Assembly: GCA_903921605.1 (NCBI GenBank)
Contig: CAIXQV010000839.1
Span: 1 to 11,124, forward strand
DNA from: an uncultured Planctomycetaceae bacterium
GTDB taxonomy: Bacteria > Planctomycetota > Planctomycetia > Planctomycetales > Planctomycetaceae
Reading direction: 5' to 3'
Length of the DNA stretch: 11,124 nucleotides
Shown: piece after piece, positions 6,368-11,124 of the stretch
Layout of the letters: each line of letters begins with the position of its first letter
Numbering within the stretch: position 1 is the first letter of the stretch
Program-made: the position numbers and the translations under genes
Notes under the pieces: generated by a model
Seen by the model: only the letters and a program-made list of their open reading frames with translations
Database searches by the model: none
Told to the model about the DNA's origin: nothing

Positions 6368-9280
6368 TTACGGCGTGTCTTCAACCAGGGGCATGCCCTG
6401 GCGAATCAGGTAGCTCTTGTTGCCGATCACGTCTCGAAACTGTTCGACTTTGCCGTCGGGCCAATGAATCTCAATGAGGTCTGCCAATTCGGATGCTCCA
6501 AGGCCAAGAGTCAGTCTGCGTTCATTACTGCAATAGTAACCGTCTCCTCCGCGAAGTTCCGTCATGAGCCGCTGGCCAGACATTTCCCAATACACCACTG
6601 CGTTTGTTGCGTTGCGACTGCAGGAAACACCAATCAGGCAGAGAACCACTGAGTTGTTAGTCGTCGATGTTTCATTGATGAGAAGTGTCAGTGGTCGATC
6701 CTGGTAGGCAATGGCGAGGTCCTGTTGGCCATCACGATTGGCATCGAGCACTGAAACGCCGCGGCCGATGGCTTTCTGCTGCATGAATGGGCCAACCTGC
6801 GAAGAAATATCGTTCCACTGAAGTCCATCGACAGTGCGAAACAGCTGCGAAGTCATCTGCCAATCTGCACCTTTTTTTCTTTGGTCGTCAATATGACCGT
6901 TTGTCACAAACAGCTCCATCCAGCCGTCGAGATCCAGGTCGACGGCCTGTGTTCCAAAACCGAGGAACGGCAGAGTTGGTTCCCGAAGTCCGGCACTGGC
7001 CGTCATGTCCTGAAACAATCCCGGATCCCGCTGCAGAAAAAGAGAGTTGGCTTCCTGATGAAAATTGGTCACATACAGGTCCGGCCGCAAGTCATGGTCG
7101 AGATCCGCACATGCGATTCCCATGCCCGCTTGAGCCTGTCCTGTGCTGTTGACAGCAACTCCCATCTGAAATCCCATCTCCTCGAATCGCAGGTTTTGAG
7201 CTTCGGTGCGATTGATGAACAGGAAATTCGGAGTCATGTCATTGGAAACAAAAATGTCGGGGCGCAGGTCGGTGTCAAATCGGGCGATGATGACGCCAAG
7301 TCCCCTCCCGGAAGATTCATTTCCTCGGATTGCACTGCTGATGTCGCGAAATCTCCCGTCTCCAAGATTCGTATAAACCTCATCGGGCGCTGCCTGGTGT
7401 GAAGCAGGATTACAGGTTGCGATCTGCTGATCGTCATCGCGGCAGACTTTTAATCCGTCCACATAATTAGCAACGTAGACGTCCAGATGCCCGTCACCAT
7501 CAAGGTCTGCCAACCCCACGCTGGCACTCATGGATGAAGTGGCCTCCAGCCCGGAACCGACCGTGGCGTCTTCAAAAGTTCCGTCGCCGCAGTTCAGGAA
7601 CAGCGTGTTTCGGCCAAAATTTGCCACAACGATATCTGGGAATCCGTCTCCGTTTATATCCCCCACGGCCGCCCCCTGGCTATAACCTAACTCTTGGATG
7701 CGTGAGGCTTCCGTGACATTACGAAACTCATTTCCCGTCAGGTTGCGAAATATCTGATCTGACATCGCTGGAAGCCGTGGCCCTTCTCCAAGAGTTCCCC
7801 CTTGTGGGCAGTAAAGATCCGGCCAGCCGTCTAAATCAAGATCGACGGTGCTCACGCCGCCTCCCATCGCTTCGATGAGATACTTACGGCCTGTATGACC
7901 ATTTTCATACTGATAATCGAGACCCATTTCAGCAGCACGATTCGTCAACAAAATACCAGTGTTTTGGCTTCCACTCTCGTTCAGGGGTGTTGTCGTAACT
8001 GATGAAGCGTTCAAATGCTCAAACGAGTTCCACTCCGAAACAGGAGCGATCAGCCTGGGTTCTTGATAAGACGCTGATTGCCTGGTACAACGCTCCGAAA
8101 GTTTGCTCAGTGATTCGGTTCGTCCGTTCGTCGACATTTCTCCGCTTAACGACACTGCCATTTGAATCCATTCCGCTGCCTCAACGGGACGGTCCAGCTC
8201 CAGCAACAAGCTGGCGACCCGGACGACTGGTTCCGGATCATGAATTCTGCGTGCAATTGTGATCCCTACTTTCTCAACCTCGGCATGTAGGTCGTTTAGA
8301 ATCTCTGAGCGTCGTTTCCAGCGGGATGCCTGTTCCACCTCTCCAAGGGCATTCAGCACCTGGAAATGCAGATACGTTCTGGATCGTTCGAAGGGAGTGC
8401 TCAAGGCAAGAAACTCCGATGCAACCCTGGCACGTTCGAAGTCCCGCAGAGCGTAGGCCAGTTGACCAAGTGCATGCCATTCCTCGATGCTGGAGTCGGC
8501 AGAAGGAACCAGGGATCCCAGAACTCGCGTCGCCGCGTTAATATCGCCACTGCGCAAAAGGAAGTGACCATAGATAGCAGTAAGTTTGGAATCGCCAGGA
8601 ATCCTCGCAAGGCCGACGTTCATTTGATTGAAGGCGACATCCTGCTGTGATTCCTCCGCAAGGTAGACGCAAAGAGCCCTGAGGCTGTCGGCATCATTCT
8701 GATCTGCCAGAAGAAACGCTTCGAGATATTCCACGGCCTCTGGAAATGGTGTCAGCCTCTCATCGGCTGTGATCCAGAGATCCATTTCGGACAGAGTCAG
8801 CAGTCGCGTTCGCCGAATTTGTTGCAATTGTGCACGGACGCCTGCCGGCTTCCGCAATAATGCATTGAGCGTGAGTAATCGGTGTCGTGCGTCATCGAAG
8901 GCCGGTTTGACTCTCACGGCTTCCTCAAACGCCGTGATCGCCGCTTGGCAACGTTTCTGCTCCAGCAGAATGTTCCCAGCGAGCAGGCGAGCCTCTGCAA
9001 TGATTTCTGGAGGCCCCTGCCGAACTCGCTGCAGGAAAACGAGGGACTCCGATTTCGATCCCGAGTACTTTGCTCGCTCCAGAAGTGCTTTGGAATGGTC
9101 TGGGTGATGGGCCAGAATCTCATCGAGTCTTACAATAGTCGGGCCCAGATCCTGCAAATTCACCTCACGAATTGTTTCCCGCCATAGCCGGTCAGGGTCC
9201 GAGCGAAAACTACGCCCGAATATCAACAGTGCTAAAAGGAACAAAAGTGAACCAATAAGGGCTGTTTTCTTTTTTGTCAT
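6368..9280 (-). CDS. TPR plus FG-GAP repeat protein with C-terminal ASPIC/UnbV domain
   Basis: 970 residues from the ATG at 9280. A Lys-rich start and one hydrophobic helix (7-22) suggest an N-terminal membrane anchor with the rest outside the cytoplasm. Residues about 30-380 are helical and TPR-like, for example AITAFEEAVRVKPAFDDAR (114-132). From about 440 the FG-GAP part has calcium-type loops DLDLDGWPD (480-488), DINGDGFPD (541-549), DLDGDGHLD (592-600), DTDLRPD (669-675), DLDHDLRPD (726-734), DLDLDGWME (781-789) and DANRDGQQD (845-853); two have Leu where Gly is usual. Two cysteines (613, 623) fall where the first FG-GAP protein has its Cys-bearing insert. The ASPIC/UnbV end shows RRLTLGLG (921-928) and IEIHWPDG (936-943). 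A TPR-propeller fusion suggests protein-protein scaffolding at the envelope; no enzyme motif is seen. It is a relative, not a close copy, of the 3102-5060 protein and converges on that unit. No clear promoter or good ribosome binding site is visible upstream. Confidence 0.92.
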   Translation of the reverse strand: MTKKKTALIGSLLFLLALLIFGRSFRSDPDRLWRETIREVNLQDLGPTIVRLDEILAHHPDHSKALLERAKYSGSKSESLVFLQRVRQGPPEIIAEARLLAGNILLEQKRCQAAITAFEEAVRVKPAFDDARHRLLTLNALLRKPAGVRAQLQQIRRTRLLTLSEMDLWITADERLTPFPEAVEYLEAFLLADQNDADSLRALCVYLAEESQQDVAFNQMNVGLARIPGDSKLTAIYGHFLLRSGDINAATRVLGSLVPSADSSIEEWHALGQLAYALRDFERARVASEFLALSTPFERSRTYLHFQVLNALGEVEQASRWKRRSEILNDLHAEVEKVGITIARRIHDPEPVVRVASLLLELDRPVEAAEWIQMAVSLSGEMSTNGRTESLSKLSERCTRQSASYQEPRLIAPVSEWNSFEHLNASSVTTTPLNESGSQNTGILLTNRAAEMGLDYQYENGHTGRKYLIEAMGGGVSTVDLDLDGWPDLYCPQGGTLGEGPRLPAMSDQIFRNLTGNEFRNVTEASRIQELGYSQGAAVGDINGDGFPDIVVANFGRNTLFLNCGDGTFEDATVGSGLEATSSMSASVGLADLDGDGHLDVYVANYVDGLKVCRDDDQQIATCNPASHQAAPDEVYTNLGDGRFRDISSAIRGNESSGRGLGVIIARFDTDLRPDIFVSNDMTPNFLFINRTEAQNLRFEEMGFQMGVAVNSTGQAQAGMGIACADLDHDLRPDLYVTNFHQEANSLFLQRDPGLFQDMTASAGLREPTLPFLGFGTQAVDLDLDGWMELFVTNGHIDDQRKKGADWQMTSQLFRTVDGLQWNDISSQVGPFMQQKAIGRGVSVLDANRDGQQDLAIAYQDRPLTLLINETSTTNNSVVLCLIGVSCSRNATNAVVYWEMSGQRLMTELRGGDGYYCSNERRLTLGLGASELADLIEIHWPDGKVEQFRDVIGNKSYLIRQGMPLVEDTP
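6385..6401. repeat. GC-rich hairpin after the Amt-like gene
   Basis: CCAGGG (6385-6390) pairs perfectly with CCCTGG (6396-6401) across a 5-base loop. It begins 27 nt after the Amt-like stop and lies within the last codons of the convergent gene. No T run follows, so it is not a standard terminator, though it could protect the 3' end of the plus-strand transcript. Confidence 0.35.
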
Positions 9281-9404
9281 ATCCCACTAAACGCCCAGAT
9301 TGTTTCGCCGATCAGCACAAGTCCGGGAGCTCGGTACGTTGCCAATCGTGAAGTTTGTCAGAAAAAAAAGTTCAAAATCTTTAAAATGGAACAAATTATC
9401 GACA
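9281..9404. other. Divergent intergenic region, AT-rich upstream element
   Basis: This separates the start of the TPR/FG-GAP gene from the promoter of the DUF1559 gene. Positions 9361-9399 are strongly AT-rich, with an eight-A run and TTTAAAATGG, and sit directly upstream of the -35 box at 9405, so they could act as an UP element. I find no good -35/-10 pair for the minus-strand gene in this stretch. Before its ATG is GTGGGAT, with the G run too close for a standard Shine-Dalgarno. Confidence 0.4.
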
Positions 9405-9432
9405 TTGAAACCGACGGGTGAATCGATATACT
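9405..9432 (+). promoter_or_regulatory. Sigma-70-like promoter of the DUF1559 gene
   Basis: TTGAAA (9405-9410, one mismatch to TTGACA) and TATACT (9427-9432, one mismatch to TATAAT) are separated by 16 bp, with AT-rich DNA upstream. Transcription would start near 9439 and give a leader of about 55 nt. Confidence 0.6.
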
Positions 9433-9481
9433 CGCCACCTGGTCGTTTGTTTCCTTCGTTCATGTTTTTTGTATTTTAAAT

Positions 9482-9485
9482 AGGA
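9482..9485 (+). promoter_or_regulatory. Ribosome binding site AGGA of the DUF1559 gene
   Basis: AGGA lies 8 nt before the ATG at 9494 and decides the start. A nearer out-of-frame ATG at 9490 ends after four codons and would not yield a protein. Confidence 0.65.
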
Positions 9486-9493
9486 TATTATGC

Positions 9494-10549
9494 ATGAGAA
9501 TTAAGCAAAAGAAACGGTTCGGTTTCACCCTGATCGAGCTGTTGGTCGTGATTGCGATTATCGCAATTCTGATTGCTCTGTTGCTGCCTGCCGTCCAGCA
9601 GGCTCGTGAGGCTGCACGCCGAACGCAGTGCAAAAACAACTTGAAGCAAATGGGGCTTGCGTTTCACAACTACCACGATACCTACAAGATGTTCCCACAG
9701 GCTGATTATTGGGGATTCAGGGGAGCGGGTGGTTTGATCGGCAATGCCGATAACCGTCGTAATTTTACTTGGGTCACGATGCTTCTGCCTTACATTGAAC
9801 AGGCCAATGTCTACAGCCAGATTAATTTTTCTGCCCCCGCGTGGAATCAGCAGGTGGGTGGGAAAAACCTTCAGTCGCTTCGATTGAATGCGTTTGAATG
9901 CCCGTCAGATCCAGCTTTCGGTGGGGGTGACAACCGCCATAATCTCGGGTGGTCTTCTTATGGAGTATCCGAAGGGTATGACTGGTGGCGGCGTGCCGGA
10001 AACCCGCTTTCTGGTGTGTTCAACCTCGAGACCCATGTTCGAATGGGTGCGATCAACGACGGTACCTCCAATACCTTGATGGTTGTGGAAACATGTACGC
10101 CATCGTTCGAGCCGCTACCGGGCGTACCCGGACATCATAAGGTTGGTGGAGGCAAGCCACGTGGGGGTGGGTCTGGTAACGCAGTATTCCGCAGCTTGTT
10201 GGTTTCTACAGGTGCCGAGACGAGTGTCATGGCTAATGCAAGCGAAAATGGAGCATACGGTGCTCAGCAGCCAGATGGCACCGGGGCAGCCGGATTCTGG
10301 GGTAACTTTGCCGCACCTTATGCCCACCACCCGACGTTTATCCACTGTTTTGGTATTAACAATAACTGGCCAGGGGCGAGCTCGATGCACACAGGTGGTG
10401 CTCAAGCACTTTTGGCTGATGGTTCTGTAAAGTTCCTGAGTGACAACATCAACTACCCAGGTGAACCTGGTAATGGTTATTCCCAGGGAGCGGGTGTTTG
10501 GGGAGCATTGAATACCTTCACAGGGGCAGAAATTGTCGGCGAGTTCTGA
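9494..10549 (+). CDS. DUF1559 protein with type IV pilin-like N-terminal methylation motif
   Basis: 351 residues. The short basic leader ends RFG|FTLIE, with prepilin peptidase cleavage expected after Gly10 and the conserved Glu at +5 (Glu15), followed by a hydrophobic helix (13-33, IELLVVIAIIAILIALLLP). Next comes the family segment AVQQAREAARRTQCKNNLKQ (33-52), then GLAFHNYHDTY (54-64). Mid-protein motifs are FECPSDP (134-140) and NDGTSNTLMVVE (188-199). The C-terminal signature is MHTGGAQALLADGSVKFLSDNI (298-319) with His299 and DG at 309-310. Length and motif order are full for the family. DUF1559 proteins are highly expanded in Planctomycetes; they are thought to be pseudopilin-like envelope or surface proteins, with the exact function unknown. 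The gene has its own promoter and terminator, so it is a single-gene unit. It is divergent from the TPR/FG-GAP gene. Confidence 0.97.
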   Translation: MRIKQKKRFGFTLIELLVVIAIIAILIALLLPAVQQAREAARRTQCKNNLKQMGLAFHNYHDTYKMFPQADYWGFRGAGGLIGNADNRRNFTWVTMLLPYIEQANVYSQINFSAPAWNQQVGGKNLQSLRLNAFECPSDPAFGGGDNRHNLGWSSYGVSEGYDWWRRAGNPLSGVFNLETHVRMGAINDGTSNTLMVVETCTPSFEPLPGVPGHHKVGGGKPRGGGSGNAVFRSLLVSTGAETSVMANASENGAYGAQQPDGTGAAGFWGNFAAPYAHHPTFIHCFGINNNWPGASSMHTGGAQALLADGSVKFLSDNINYPGEPGNGYSQGAGVWGALNTFTGAEIVGEF

Positions 10550-10582
10550 TTGAGTTTTAGAGTTTCAATGGTAACGACCTGT

Positions 10583-10617
10583 AGAAAGCCCGGGAGATCC
10601 GGGCTTTCTCTTTTTTT
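10583..10617 (+). terminator. Rho-independent terminator of the DUF1559 gene
   Basis: AGAAAGCCCGG (10583-10593) pairs perfectly over 11 bp with CCGGGCTTTCT (10599-10609) around the loop GAGAT, followed by C and seven T. It begins 34 nt after the DUF1559 stop codon. Confidence 0.93.
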
Positions 10618-10887
10618 GGTTGTAATTTGTGCGGCGACGAATCAAAGAACCTTTGTTGACTCAGGTTTCCATGCGAGATGGGAATTTGAGTCGATGTCAG
10701 TTGCCGCCCATCAGTCTAATCGTGCGTTTGGGGGAACCGAGGTGGAGTGTAAACTGGAGTTCAGTTTTAATGTCGAATCCTTGAGTGACTCGTAGTAAGA
10801 AGGGCCGCCGTGGCTGCAGGGCTGCCTGGATCAAAACGACTTCACAGCGACAGTTGCCAATCTGGTAAGTCACAGCAGGGCTCATTA

Positions 10888-10903
10888 CGAGGTGTATGCC
10901 TCG
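10888..10903. repeat. Short hairpin CGAGG/CCTCG
   Basis: CGAGG (10888-10892) and CCTCG (10899-10903) form a 5-bp stem with loop TGTATG. Alone it is weak; it is listed because it begins the series of stems that continues to the window end. Confidence 0.3.
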
Positions 10904-10923
10904 GGGAGCTCACTCGGCGAATT

Positions 10924-10949
10924 GCAGAATCTGCTGAGTCGGATTCTGC
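10924..10949. repeat. 8-bp perfect inverted repeat
   Basis: GCAGAATC (10924-10931) pairs with GATTCTGC (10942-10949) across a 10-base loop. The flanking and inner bases add G-U wobble pairs. No T run follows, so it is not a terminator. Confidence 0.55.
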
Positions 10950-10970
10950 GATAGGTGGCGTTGGGTTAAT

Positions 10971-11010
10971 GGCACTTGGTTTAGAAAGTAACAGGCACTT
11001 TCCGAGTGCC
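10971..11010. repeat. Alternative hairpins sharing one arm
   Basis: CCGAGTGCC (11002-11010) can pair with GGCACTTGG (10971-10979; 9 bp with one G-U), or its AGTGCC (11005-11010) with the nearer GGCACT (10994-10999; 6 bp, 5-base loop). The two pairings exclude each other because GGCACTT is directly repeated (10971 and 10994). No T run follows. Confidence 0.45.
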
Positions 11011-11085
11011 CTAGTGTAGTGTCTCTCTCAGATGGGATCTTATAGAACAGGGTGTTTGGTATTGTTTTGCCTTCGTTTAGCCCGT

Positions 11086-11124
11086 GCCGACAGGCCGGGA
11101 GCAGAAAACGCCTGGCCTGTCGGC
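11086..11124. repeat. 11-bp inverted repeat at the window edge, REP-like or terminator stem
   Basis: GCCGACAGGCC (11086-11096) and GGCCTGTCGGC (11114-11124) are perfect inverted copies. Inner GGG/CCT adds three pairs with one G-U, leaving the loop AGCAGAAAACG. The right arm ends exactly at the window edge, so the palindrome may be longer. It could be a dispersed palindromic repeat or the terminator of a gene entering from the right. Confidence 0.6.

Larger units (their letters stand above)
10618..11124. other. Intergenic stretch with several hairpins, no supported gene
   Basis: About 500 bp after the terminator. Short open frames exist, but none has a ribosome binding site or recognisable product. 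The second half holds a run of inverted repeats, listed separately at 10888-10903, 10924-10949, 10971-11010 and 11086-11124. I see no tRNA or rRNA pattern. It may carry a structured RNA or repeat elements, or be the upstream region of a gene to the right. Confidence 0.5.

Noticed and set aside
6881..7402. Plus-strand open frame of 173 codons
   Set aside because: Antisense to the well-supported FG-GAP part of the 970-residue protein.
9462..9504. Tiny frames in the DUF1559 leader (ATG at 9462 and 9490)
   Set aside because: Only 4-5 codons each with no ribosome binding site of their own; the main start has AGGA at good spacing. Leader-peptide control is possible but unsupported.
10550..10795. 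Plus-strand open frame of 81 codons after DUF1559
   Set aside because: Begins at a TTG directly after the DUF1559 stop and runs through a strong intrinsic terminator; product has no recognisable feature.
10618..11124. Mobile element, CRISPR array or tRNA in the right end
   Set aside because: No regularly spaced repeats, no transposase fragments, no target duplication and no cloverleaf could be seen.

Overview
The window looks like chromosomal DNA of a planctomycete. The strongest sign is a DUF1559 protein (9494-10549) with a type IV pilin-like N-terminus, a family massively expanded in that phylum. Two large FG-GAP/ASPIC-UnbV proteins and a secreted or anchored, membrane-rich gene content agree with this. 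I cannot name a species.

Left part (1-2354, minus strand): a small Dabb-type alpha/beta-barrel protein overlaps by 4 bp a long multi-pass membrane protein of the YfhO/GT-C glycosyltransferase-like type. The latter fills 2040-1 as one open frame of 680 codons and leaves the window without a stop. Upstream of the pair (2381-2460) lies a cluster of direct and inverted repeats that may be its control region. About 650 bp (2461-3101) then hold no gene I can support.

Centre (3102-6358, plus strand): a membrane-anchored FG-GAP beta-propeller protein with a C-terminal ASPIC/UnbV domain overlaps by 4 bp a 433-residue membrane protein. That protein aligns along its length with Amt ammonium channels but lacks both pore histidines and most of the other conserved pore residues. 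This two-gene unit is the most unusual thing in the window. It converges, with only 9 bp between stop codons, on a 970-residue protein (9280-6368, minus) that joins an N-terminal anchor, a TPR-like helical region, FG-GAP repeats and an ASPIC/UnbV domain.

Right part (9281-11124): a divergent intergenic region carries a good sigma-70-like promoter for the DUF1559 gene, which ends at a textbook intrinsic terminator. The last ~500 bp have no convincing gene but hold several hairpins and an 11-bp inverted repeat ending exactly at the window edge.

Functionally, most products appear to act at or beyond the cytoplasmic membrane: glycan or lipid-linked sugar transfer (YfhO-like), propeller proteins that may bind ligands or partners, a possible non-transporting Amt relative, and a pseudopilin-like surface protein. 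How they cooperate is inference. Only the two 4-bp overlaps give direct evidence of co-expression.
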